A DNA stretch of 54,405 nucleotides, from NCBI RefSeq assembly GCF_000716715.1, contig NZ_JNYJ01000058.1:1-54405 (forward strand), read 5' to 3'. A program made the position numbers and the translations under genes. This stretch comes from Dactylosporangium aurantiacum (GTDB lineage Bacteria; Actinomycetota; Actinomycetes; Mycobacteriales; Micromonosporaceae). Position 1 is the stretch's first letter; the number at the start of each line of letters is the position of its first letter. Below the pieces are notes generated by a model that was given only the letters and a program-made list of their open reading frames with translations, was not told the DNA's origin and searched no databases. Shown here one piece after another: positions 27,027 through 37,016 of the stretch.

Positions 27027-29069
27027 ATGCCCACACCCATGATCCGTAACCACGTCGGCGGGGCGTGGCAGACCGCGACCGACGACGGGCGGCCGGTCCA
27101 CGACGCGGTGACCGGCGAGGAGATCGCCCGGGTCTCGTCGGCCGGCGTCGACTTCGCCGCCGCCCTCGACCACGGCCGCCGCACCGGCGGGCCGGCGCTG
27201 CGCGAGCTCACCTTCCACCAGCGCGCCGCCCTGCTCAAGGCCCTCGGCCAGCACCTGCGGGAGCACCGCCAGCGCCTCTACGCGGTGTCGGCCAGGACCG
27301 GCGCCACGCCCGGGGACTCCAAGTTCGACGTCGACGGCGGCATCGGCGTGCTGCTCGCCTACGCCAGCAAGGCCAAGCGCGAGCTGCCCAACGACACCGT
27401 GTACGTCGACGGCGCCGTCGAGCCGCTCGGCCGCGGCGGCACGTTCCTCGGCCAGCACGTCTGCGTCCCGCTGCACGGCGTCGCGGTGCAGGTCAACGCG
27501 TTCAACTTCCCGGTGTGGGGGCCGCTGGAGAAGTTCGCCCCGGCGTTCCTCGCCGGCGTGCCGAGCCTGGTCAAGCCGGCCACCCCGACCGCGTTCCTCA
27601 CCGCCGAGCTCGTCGAGCTCATCGTCGAGTCCGGCATCCTGCCGCCCGGCGCCCTGCAGTTCGTCGCGGGCAGCCTCGGCGACACGTTCGAGCACCTCAC
27701 CGGCCAGGACCTGGTGTCGTTCACCGGCTCGGCGTCCACCGCGCAGACGCTGCGGGCGAACCCGGCGCTGGTGCGCCACGCGGTGCGGTTCACCGCCGAG
27801 GCCGACTCGCTGAACCTGTCGGCGCTCGGACCCGACGCGGTCCCCGGCACCGCCGAGTTCGACCTGTTCGTCAAGGGCCTGGTCACCGAGATGACGGTGA
27901 AGGCCGGCCAGAAGTGCACCGCGATCCGGCGCGCGTTCGTCCCCGCCGCCCACGTCGACGCCGTCGTGCAGGCCGTCTCGGCCCGGCTCGCCGCCACCGT
28001 CATCGGCAACCCGGCCGCCGCCGACGTGCGCATGGGCGCCCTGGCCAGCCTCGACCAGCGCGACGAGGTCCGCCGCAGCGTCGCCGCGCTCGCCCGGGCG
28101 GGCCGCATCACCTACGGCGACCCGGAGAAGGTCGACGTCGTCGACGCCGACCCGGACCGCGGCGCGTTCATCTCCCCGATCCTGCTCGTCGGCGACCCCG
28201 ACCGGGCCGAACCGCACGACGTCGAGGCGTTCGGTCCCGTCGCCACGATCCTGCCGTACGACAGCACCGCCCAGCTCATCGACTACGCCGCCCGCGGCCA
28301 GGGCAGCCTCGCCGGGTCGATCGTCACCGCCGACACCGGCTTCGCCCGCGACGTCGTGCTCGGTGCCGCGCCGTGGCACGGCCGGCTGCTGGTCCTCAAC
28401 GCCCGCGACGCCGCCGAGTCCACCGGCCACGGCGCTCCCCTGCCGGCCCTGGTGCACGGCGGGCCCGGCCGCGCCGGCGGCGGCGAGGAGATGGGCGGCA
28501 TCCGCGGCGTCCTGCACCACATGCAGCGCACCGCCGTCCAGGGCGACCCCGACACGCTCGCCGCGGTCACCGGCCGCTGGGTCACCGGCGCCGAGCGGCA
28601 CCACGGCGACGTGCACCCGTTCCGCAAGCACCTCGAGGAGCTGCGCCCCGGCGACACGATCGTCGCCGGGCCGCGCCGGGTCACCCAGCAGGACGTGGAG
28701 CACTTCGCCGAGTTCACCGGCGACACGTTCTACGCCCACATGGACGCCGACGCCGCCGCCGCCAACCCGCTGTTCGGTGCGCGCGTCGCGCACGGCTACC
28801 TGGTCGTGAGCCTCGCCGCGGGCCTGTTCGTCGACCCCGACCCGGGCCCGGTCCTGGCCAACTTCGGCGTGGACAACCTGCGCTTCCTCACCCCGGTCAA
28901 GTTCGACGACGAGCTCACCGTGACCCTGACCTGCAAGCAGGTCACGCCGCGGGAGTCGACCGGCTACGGCGAGGTGCGCTGGGACGCCGACATCACCCGC
29001 CAGGACGGCGAGTCCGTCGCCCGCTACGACGTGCTGACCCTGGTCGCCAAGCGCGCGGCCGGGCAGTGA
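27027..29069 (+). CDS. paaZ: Bifunctional oxepin-CoA hydrolase / semialdehyde dehydrogenase
   Basis: 680 residues, matching the length of PaaZ. The aldehyde dehydrogenase domain (about 1-520) has general base E258 and nucleophile C297 (VKAGQKCTAIRR); the C-terminal MaoC-like hydratase domain (about 535-675) carries FAEFTGDTFYAHMD and ARVAHGYLVVSL. It opens the oxepin-CoA ring formed from phenylacetyl-CoA and oxidises the resulting aldehyde with NADP. AGGAG precedes ATG 27027. It is followed, with a GTGA overlap, by the TetR regulator. The ring epoxidase PaaABCDE is not in the window and must lie elsewhere. Confidence 0.95.
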   Translation: MPTPMIRNHVGGAWQTATDDGRPVHDAVTGEEIARVSSAGVDFAAALDHGRRTGGPALRELTFHQRAALLKALGQHLREHRQRLYAVSARTGATPGDSKFDVDGGIGVLLAYASKAKRELPNDTVYVDGAVEPLGRGGTFLGQHVCVPLHGVAVQVNAFNFPVWGPLEKFAPAFLAGVPSLVKPATPTAFLTAELVELIVESGILPPGALQFVAGSLGDTFEHLTGQDLVSFTGSASTAQTLRANPALVRHAVRFTAEADSLNLSALGPDAVPGTAEFDLFVKGLVTEMTVKAGQKCTAIRRAFVPAAHVDAVVQAVSARLAATVIGNPAAADVRMGALASLDQRDEVRRSVAALARAGRITYGDPEKVDVVDADPDRGAFISPILLVGDPDRAEPHDVEAFGPVATILPYDSTAQLIDYAARGQGSLAGSIVTADTGFARDVVLGAAPWHGRLLVLNARDAAESTGHGAPLPALVHGGPGRAGGGEEMGGIRGVLHHMQRTAVQGDPDTLAAVTGRWVTGAERHHGDVHPFRKHLEELRPGDTIVAGPRRVTQQDVEHFAEFTGDTFYAHMDADAAAANPLFGARVAHGYLVVSLAAGLFVDPDPGPVLANFGVDNLRFLTPVKFDDELTVTLTCKQVTPRESTGYGEVRWDADITRQDGESVARYDVLTLVAKRAAGQ

Positions 29070-29710
29070 CGACCACCGGCCGGGCGGAGACGGGCGCCGA
29101 GCAGGGCGCCGACCAGCGACCCGGCCGCGGCCGGCCGCCCCGGTACCGCCGCGACGAGCTGCTCGAGCGGGTCGTCGAGGTGTTCAACGAGCGCGGGTAC
29201 GAGGCCACCTCCATGGAGGACCTCGCCCGCGCGACCGGGCTGAACAAGTCGTCGTTCTACCACCACTTCAGCGGCAAGGAGGAGCTGCTCGGCCTCGGCG
29301 TCGGCCGGGCGCTCGACGCGCTCGCCGCCGTCCTCGCCGAGCCCGCCGCCCGGCACGGCGCGGCCGCCGACCGGCTCGAGCACGTCGTGCGCCGCACCGC
29401 CGAGGTGCTGCTCGCCGAGCTGCCGTACGTGACGCTGCTGCTGCGGGTACGCGGCAACACGAAGGTCGAGCGCGAGGCGCTGCGCCGCCGCCGCGACCTC
29501 GACACGCAGGTCGCCGCGATGGTCCGGGCCGCCGCCGAGGCCGGCGAGATCCGCCCCGACGTCGACCCGCGGCTGGCGACCCGGCTCATGTTCGGCATGG
29601 TCAACTCGATCACCGAGTGGTACCGGCCGGGTGTGCGGCCCTCGTCGCGCACCGACGTCGTCAACGCCGTCGTGGCGATCGCCATGCACGGCCTGGCCGT
29701 CAAGGGCTGA
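29066..29710 (+). CDS. paaR: TetR-family regulator of phenylacetate genes
   Basis: 214 residues: a disordered basic start, a TetR HTH (about 27-75: RDELLERVVEVFNERGYEATSMEDLARATGLNKSSFYHHF split over helices 1-4) and a C-terminal ligand domain. The GTG start overlaps the paaZ stop by 4 bases, so regulator and enzyme are translationally coupled. In actinobacterial and Thermus paa systems such TetR proteins release DNA on binding phenylacetyl-CoA; this role is inferred from position and from the operator ahead of paaZ. The symbol follows that role. Confidence 0.85.
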   Translation: MTTTGRAETGAEQGADQRPGRGRPPRYRRDELLERVVEVFNERGYEATSMEDLARATGLNKSSFYHHFSGKEELLGLGVGRALDALAAVLAEPAARHGAAADRLEHVVRRTAEVLLAELPYVTLLLRVRGNTKVEREALRRRRDLDTQVAAMVRAAAEAGEIRPDVDPRLATRLMFGMVNSITEWYRPGVRPSSRTDVVNAVVAIAMHGLAVKG

Positions 29711-29715
29711 GCCGC

Positions 29716-31001
<1,286 letters not shown>

Positions 31002-31014
<13 letters not shown>

Positions 31015-31460
31015 GACACGCTCCTCTCCGCTTCGGCCGGGGTCAGGATCGGCTGCCCGAGGCGACGGCTGCGGCCGCGGAACTCGGCGACGACGGTGCC
31101 GTCGGCGGCCCGCACCGTCACGTCGTACAGGCCGCTGCGCCCGTGCCGGACCCGCTCGGTCGCGGTGGCGACGAGCTCGTCACCGGGCCGGGCCGGGGCC
31201 ACGAACGTGATGTCGAACCCGGCGGCGACGGTCACCTCGTCGTAGGTGTTGCAGGCGACGGCGAACGCGCTGTCCGCGAGCGTCGCGATGTGCCCGCCGT
31301 GGCACAGCCCGTGCCCGTTGGCCATGTCGTCGCGGACCGCCATGGCGAGGGTCGCCCGGCCGGCGGCCACGTCCCGCAGGCGCATCCCCATCGCCCGGCT
31401 CGCCACGTCCCGGTCCCACAGCGCCCTGGCACAACGGCGGGCCAGTTCGTCCGGATCCAT
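31002..31460 (-). CDS. paaI: Hotdog-fold phenylacetyl-CoA thioesterase
   Basis: 152 residues. The PaaI hotdog signature NGHGLCHGGHIATLADSAFAVACN is at about 49-71, followed by FDITFVAPARPGDELVATA. PaaI releases CoA from dead-end ring-hydroxylated or oxepin CoA thioesters, protecting the CoA pool. ATG 31460 has GAGGAG 6 bases upstream. It is the first gene of the paaI-paaK operon. Confidence 0.92.
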
Positions 31461-31490
31461 GCGGTGCTCCTCGCGGTGCTGGTGCGGGCG

Positions 31491-32309
31491 TCACCCGCCG
31501 ACGGCGGCGGCGCTCGCGTCCCACAGGGTAGCCGCCGCGGCCGGGTCCGCGGCGTGCGGCGCCGGCGTGGTCACCTTGTGCCCGACGTAGTAGCCGCCGT
31601 TGGTCAGCCCGCCGACCGCTGCGGTGGCCGGCGTCGTGGCCAGCCAGACCAGCAGCGCCCCGGCCTTCTCCGGGGTGGTGAGGAACGGCGCGAACCGGTA
31701 CACGAGCCGGACGGGTCCCTCACCGAAGTTCGTGCGCACCACGCCCGGGTGGAACGACACGCTCGTCACGTCCGGCCAGCGGCGGGCGGCCTCCGCGGCG
31801 AACAGGATGTTCGCGGACTTCGCCGCCCCGTACGCCCGCCCCCACCGGAACCCGTCGGGGCCGCCGGTGAAGTCGCCCGGGTCCGGCCGGCCCTGCGTGT
31901 GCACCCGCGACGCGGTGGCGACCAGCCGCGCCCCGGCGAGCCGCTCCCGCAGCAGGGTGGTCAGCAGGAACGGCGCCAGGTGGTTGCTCTGCATCGTCGC
32001 CTCGAACCCGTCGACCGTGCGCCGGTACTCGCCGACCATGCCGCCGGCGTTGTTGGCCAGCACGTCGATCGCCGGGTATCCGTCCAGCAGCCACCCGGCG
32101 AGGTCACGCACGTCGGCGAGGCGCTCGAAGTCGGCCCGGAACCGGCCCGGCTCCCGCCCGCCGCCGGCGGCCCGCACCCGCGCGACCGCCGCGTCCAGGC
32201 GCGCCTCGTCGCGCCCGACGACGACCACCTGGTCGCCCTGGGCGGCGAACTGCTCCGCCGCCGCCAGCCCGACCCCGGAGCTCGCCCCGGTCACCACGAC
32301 AGTCCGCAT
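31491..32309 (-). CDS. Short-chain dehydrogenase/reductase
   Basis: 272 residues with TGASSGVG at the start (NADP-binding), NNAGG, catalytic Ser in VATASRVH and YGAAK-type Tyr-Lys pair, then FHPGVVRTNFG. The arrangement is like the retinol dehydrogenase/WWOX-like SDR group. Substrate unknown. It begins 37 bases after the stop of the ammonium transporter gene on the same strand, but with a weak ribosome site, and is only 30 bases from paaI; a place in the paa operon is possible but unproven. Confidence 0.92.
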   Translation of the reverse strand: MRTVVVTGASSGVGLAAAEQFAAQGDQVVVVGRDEARLDAAVARVRAAGGGREPGRFRADFERLADVRDLAGWLLDGYPAIDVLANNAGGMVGEYRRTVDGFEATMQSNHLAPFLLTTLLRERLAGARLVATASRVHTQGRPDPGDFTGGPDGFRWGRAYGAAKSANILFAAEAARRWPDVTSVSFHPGVVRTNFGEGPVRLVYRFAPFLTTPEKAGALLVWLATTPATAAVGGLTNGGYYVGHKVTTPAPHAADPAAAATLWDASAAAVGG

Positions 32310-32346
32310 CGCAGCAGTATCCGCCGCGCCGGTGCCCCCCGCACGC

Positions 32347-33609
<1,263 letters not shown>

Positions 33610-33682
33610 CCCGGACCCTCCCCTTTCCGCGTGTGGTCCGTGATCGCCGTTGATCGCGTGGCATGCAGCGTCGCGGCCGCGC

Positions 33683-33720
33683 GTTTCACCCGGTGAACGT
33701 GCTCGTTTCAAACATGTTTC
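33683..33720. promoter_or_regulatory. GlnR-type nitrogen operator upstream of amt
   Basis: Read on the minus strand, the site is GAAAC-N6-GAAAC-N6-GTTCA-N6-GAAAC, four boxes at exact 11-base spacing (33716-33720, 33705-33709, 33694-33698, 33683-33687). The actinobacterial GlnR box alternates GTnAC and GAAAC with 6-base gaps. The position, 74 to 111 bases before amt, fits activation of an ammonium transporter. GlnR itself is not in the window. Confidence 0.65.
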
Positions 33721-33835
33721 CAGCGTCACGCGTTCGGTACCTGATCGCGCTGTCCCGTTCGCCGGGTGGAACCCGCCGGCATGGACAATCATGATCAGGG
33801 AAGAAGATCCGCGACGAGAAGGACGAGGTGCACGG

Positions 33836-34258
33836 GTGAGCGACTGGAACCAGAAGATCATCGAGGAGTTCCGGGCGAACGAGGGCAGGGTCGGCGGCCC
33901 CTTCGAGGGGGCACCCCTGGTGCTGGTCCACCACCGCGGCCGCAGGACCGGCCGCGAGACCGTCGCGCCGATGATGTACCTGCCGCACGAGACGAACGAC
34001 GACGTCATTTACGTCTTCGCCTCCAAGGGCGGCGCACCGGAGAACCCCGACTGGTACTACAACCTGACCGCCGCCGGCACCGGCAGCGTCGAGCGCGGCA
34101 CCGAGACCTACGCGGTGACCGTGCGGGACGTGACCGGCGACGAGCGCGACACGCTGTACGCGGAGCAGGCCCGCCGGTACCCGGGGTTCGCCGAGTACGC
34201 GGAGAAGACCGCCGGGATCCGCACCATCCCGGTGCTGGAGCTGAGCCGCAGCGCGTGA
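33836..34258 (+). CDS. Deazaflavin (F420)-dependent nitroreductase-family oxidoreductase
   Basis: 140 residues of the DDN/split-barrel family: FRANEGRVGGPFEGAPLVLVHHRGRR and GRETVAPMMYL near the N-terminus, then PENPDWYYNLTAAG and GTETYAVTVRDVTGDERDTLYAEQ. Such enzymes use F420H2 to reduce quinones, nitro compounds or other electrophiles; the substrate here is unknown. The GTG start has GAGG about 7 bases upstream. The gene is divergent from amt and ends before a strong bidirectional hairpin. Confidence 0.9.
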   Translation: MSDWNQKIIEEFRANEGRVGGPFEGAPLVLVHHRGRRTGRETVAPMMYLPHETNDDVIYVFASKGGAPENPDWYYNLTAAGTGSVERGTETYAVTVRDVTGDERDTLYAEQARRYPGFAEYAEKTAGIRTIPVLELSRSA

Positions 34259-34262
34259 CCGC

Positions 34263-34297
34263 CCGCGGGCACCGGTCCCCGCGACCGGTGCCCGCGG
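34263..34297. terminator. 15-bp perfect hairpin between convergent genes
   Basis: CCGCGGGCACCGGTC (34263-34277) pairs with GACCGGTGCCCGCGG (34283-34297) around CCCGC. It lies 4 bases past the oxidoreductase stop and 14 bases before the stop of the convergent VIT1 gene. Confidence 0.8.
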
Positions 34298-34311
34298 CGC
34301 CGTCGAGCGGC

Positions 34312-35013
34312 TCATCCGACGGCGGTGCCGACCAGTGCCCCGACGCCGTAGGTGACGGCCATGCCGGCCGCGCCGCCCAGGACCAGCCGCAGGACCGCGC
34401 GGGCGGGCCGGGCGCCGCCGAGCCGGGCGCTCAGGTACCCGGTCGCGGCGAGCGCGGCGACGACCACACCGAAGGTGACAGCGACCCGGATCCCGGCCGG
34501 TGGCAGCAGGATCGCCGCCAGCGGCAGCAGTGACCCGATCGTGAAGGCCGTCGCGGACGCGACCGCCGCGTGCCACGGATTCGTCAGGTCGTCGGGGTCC
34601 AGGCGCAACTCGACGTCGGCGTGCGCCGCGAAGGCGTCCTTGTCGGTCAGCTCCCGCGCCACCTGGCGGGCGGTGGCCTCGCTGAGTCCTTTGGCCGCGT
34701 AGAGCGAGACGAGCTCCTCGAACTCCCGCTCGGGGGAGGCGGCCAGCTCGCCGCGCTCCTTGTCCAGCAGCGCACGCTCGGTGTCGCGCTGGCTGCTGAC
34801 CGACACGTACTCGCCCAACGCCATGGACACCGCACCCGCCACCAGCCCGGCGACACCCGCCGTGAGGATCGGCCCGGTGGAGGTCGTCGCGCCGGCCACA
34901 CCGACGACCAGGCCGGCGGTCGACACGATGCCGTCGTTGGCGCCCAGCACACCCGCGCGCAGCCAGTTCAGCCGGCCCGACACACTGGCGTCGTGTGGCT
35001 CCCCAGGGTGCAT
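34312..35013 (-). CDS. VIT1/CCC1 family iron or manganese transporter
   Basis: 233 residues: WLRAGVLGANDGIVSTAGLVVGVAGA (first helix), EYVSVSSQRDTERALLDKERGEL (the glutamate-rich metal-binding helix region) and three further helices. VIT1-like transporters export iron or manganese from the cytosol. ATG 35013 is the likely start, with GAGGAG somewhat far (11 bases) upstream. The gene is divergent from the propeller-protein gene at 35201. Confidence 0.92.
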   Translation of the reverse strand: MHPGEPHDASVSGRLNWLRAGVLGANDGIVSTAGLVVGVAGATTSTGPILTAGVAGLVAGAVSMALGEYVSVSSQRDTERALLDKERGELAASPEREFEELVSLYAAKGLSEATARQVARELTDKDAFAAHADVELRLDPDDLTNPWHAAVASATAFTIGSLLPLAAILLPPAGIRVAVTFGVVVAALAATGYLSARLGGARPARAVLRLVLGGAAGMAVTYGVGALVGTAVG

Positions 35014-35174
35014 GATTCCAGCGGCTCCTCGCGTCGTCGACGGTGGGAACGCACTGCCACGGACCGGTTCGCGGGCGTGGGCCCCGCGGCCGCTGCCGGT
35101 TCGCAGCGGTGCCCGCCTGCGTACCCCGCACGATGTCCCGAGGGTACAGCAGCCCCGGCTGCGCCCACCGCGGC

Positions 35175-35190
35175 GGAACCGGGTGGAACG
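35175..35190 (+). promoter_or_regulatory. GGAACC-N4-GGAACG direct repeat (site 1 of 4)
   Basis: GGAACC (35175-35180) and GGAACG (35185-35190) repeat with a 10-base period and end exactly 10 bases before the GTG of the propeller protein. The same motif in the same orientation precedes 39045, 45116 and 48089, so it is a probable shared operator. Confidence 0.6.
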
Positions 35191-35200
35191 CCAGGCGGAC

Positions 35201-36829
35201 GTGAACTCTTCAACACTGCGAAGCAGAGCAGGGCGGGCCCTGCTGGCGGGGCTGGCCGCCCTGGCGGTGGCCGGGCCCGGCGCCCAGCCGGCGTCCGCGG
35301 GTCCTGGCGACGAGCTGGAGGAATACGGCAAGTACGCGGGGCACGTCAAGACCGCATACGACGTGTATCAGAAGTTCTTCGGCAACGAGATGACCCTGCA
35401 GCGGGCGGTCGACGAGCTGCAGTCGGCGATCGCTGAGGTGAGCGAACAGATCGACGGCGTGCTCGACGAGGTCGGTGAGGTCGCCGCGGCGGATGTCGAG
35501 ACCTGTGCCAGGACGGCGCTCGTCACGTTCGCCGACATCGAGTCGCTCAGCGTGGACAGCGCGCAGGACTTCGCGACGGACGCCACCGAGTGTGTCGCGA
35601 GGGCCCGCGCGTACATCAACGTGGTCGACAACCGGGCGGCCGTGGACGTGATGAGCTATGCCCTCAACGCGCTCGGGCCCGTCGCGCTGTTCGCGCGGGC
35701 GAACGTCGGGTTCGGCCCGGCGCTGCTGCGCGACGAGCTGGTCGCGGCCAACCGGCGGGCCGTCGAGCGGCTCGAGCCCAACTGTCTGGCGAGCCCGCTG
35801 TGGGGGGACGCGCTGCCGGGACGGCCGGTCGAGGTCCAGCTGGCGTGCACCGCGTTCAACGGCAGGGTCGGCTACGACGTGACCTGGGCGATGCTCACTC
35901 GTGCCGATCCGCTGCCGCCGTTCGACTTCTCGCACGCCAGGGACCGTGCGCTCGAACTGTCCAGCGCGCCGATCGCGGAGGAGACCCTGGCCACGCTGCT
36001 CGGGCCCGGGCCGGCGAGCGGATCGTCCATCGCGGCGGGCGCCGGCCTGGACGGGGCGCTGCGGGTCTGCGGGACGTCGTCGTCCGACGGCATCTTCTGC
36101 CGGTCCGGCTCGTCGGCGTGGTCACAGCTAGACGGCGAGCTGCACTCGGTGGCGGTGGAGCGCAACGACGACGGGCGGCTGGAGCTGTTCGGGGTGAACC
36201 GCGAGGGCACCCTGTGGCACCGTTGGCAGACGGGGGCGGCCGACTGGTCCGGCTGGGCGTCGCTCGGCGGGCCGTTCACGTCGGTCGCCGTCGCCCGCAA
36301 CGGGCAGGGTCGGCTGGAGCTGTTCGCGACGTACCTCGACGGTGCGGTACGTCATCGGTGGCAGAACGTGAAGAACACCACGACCGACTGGTCGGGCTGG
36401 TCCTCGCTCGGCGGCACCGCGCGGTTCGTCGCGGCCGAGGCCAACGGTGACGGCCGCGTCGAGGTCTTCGCGATCGACGCCGCCGGCGGCCTGTCGCACC
36501 GCTGGCAGCTGGCGGCCGGCGGCTGGTCCGGGTGGAGCCCGTTCGACGGCTCGCTGCGGTCGGTGGCGCTCGCCCGCAACAGCGACCAGCGCCTCGAACT
36601 GTTCGGGACCAACCGGGACGGCATGGTGTGGCACCGGTGGCAGCTGGCGACCGGCGGCTGGTCCTCGTGGAGCCGGATCGACGGGTCGTACGCCGGGGTC
36701 GCCGCGGACGGCGGCACCGACGGGCACGTGGAGCTGTTCGCCGTGGACGCGGCCGGCAAGCTGTTCCGCCGGGAACAGACGGCCGCCAGCTGGACGGCGT
36801 ACGACAGCGGACTGCGGCTGCGGCCCTGA
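35201..36829 (+). CDS. Secreted helical plus PLL/tectonin-like propeller protein
   Basis: 542 residues: a signal peptide ending PASA near 33, a helical coil-forming domain (about 38-250: TLQRAVDELQSAIAEVSEQ, then IDGVLDEVGEVAAADVETC), then from about 290 repeats of roughly 47 residues of the PLL/DUF346 type (SVAVERNDDGRLELFGVNRE, then GTLWHRWQTG...WSGWASLGG). Five or more blades are clear, each with a WHRWQ-type core and an 'arginine-leucine-glutamate' hairpin. Related propellers bind glycans. No catalytic domain is seen, so a surface lectin or adhesin is likely. The start GTG follows AGGCGG closely, which makes it uncertain by a few codons. Confidence 0.8.
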   Translation: MNSSTLRSRAGRALLAGLAALAVAGPGAQPASAGPGDELEEYGKYAGHVKTAYDVYQKFFGNEMTLQRAVDELQSAIAEVSEQIDGVLDEVGEVAAADVETCARTALVTFADIESLSVDSAQDFATDATECVARARAYINVVDNRAAVDVMSYALNALGPVALFARANVGFGPALLRDELVAANRRAVERLEPNCLASPLWGDALPGRPVEVQLACTAFNGRVGYDVTWAMLTRADPLPPFDFSHARDRALELSSAPIAEETLATLLGPGPASGSSIAAGAGLDGALRVCGTSSSDGIFCRSGSSAWSQLDGELHSVAVERNDDGRLELFGVNREGTLWHRWQTGAADWSGWASLGGPFTSVAVARNGQGRLELFATYLDGAVRHRWQNVKNTTTDWSGWSSLGGTARFVAAEANGDGRVEVFAIDAAGGLSHRWQLAAGGWSGWSPFDGSLRSVALARNSDQRLELFGTNRDGMVWHRWQLATGGWSSWSRIDGSYAGVAADGGTDGHVELFAVDAAGKLFRREQTAASWTAYDSGLRLRP

Positions 36830-36964
36830 CCCGGCACCGGCCCACGTCGCCGTGACTGCGCGCACCGCCGTGACGGTCCCCGCGGCGCCGGCCGGGCCGG
36901 GCCCGCCGTGGCAGGGACGACGCGACGCCGGTGGGCCACCGCGCGGACCCGGCGACCTGGTCCG

Positions 36965-36997
36965 CACATCAGCACCACATCAGCGGCAGTTCAGCGG
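36965..36997 (+). promoter_or_regulatory. Three tandem 11-bp repeats upstream of 37017
   Basis: CACATCAGCAC (36965-36975), CACATCAGCGG (36976-36986) and CAGTTCAGCGG (36987-36997) are exact-length tandem units ending 19 bases before the ATG of the TPR-type gene. Direct repeats of 11-base period are the classical binding pattern of SARP activators. Two SARP genes lie 3 to 7 kb downstream. Confidence 0.5.
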
Positions 36998-37016
36998 GAC
37001 GGGTGAGGCTGCGTCC

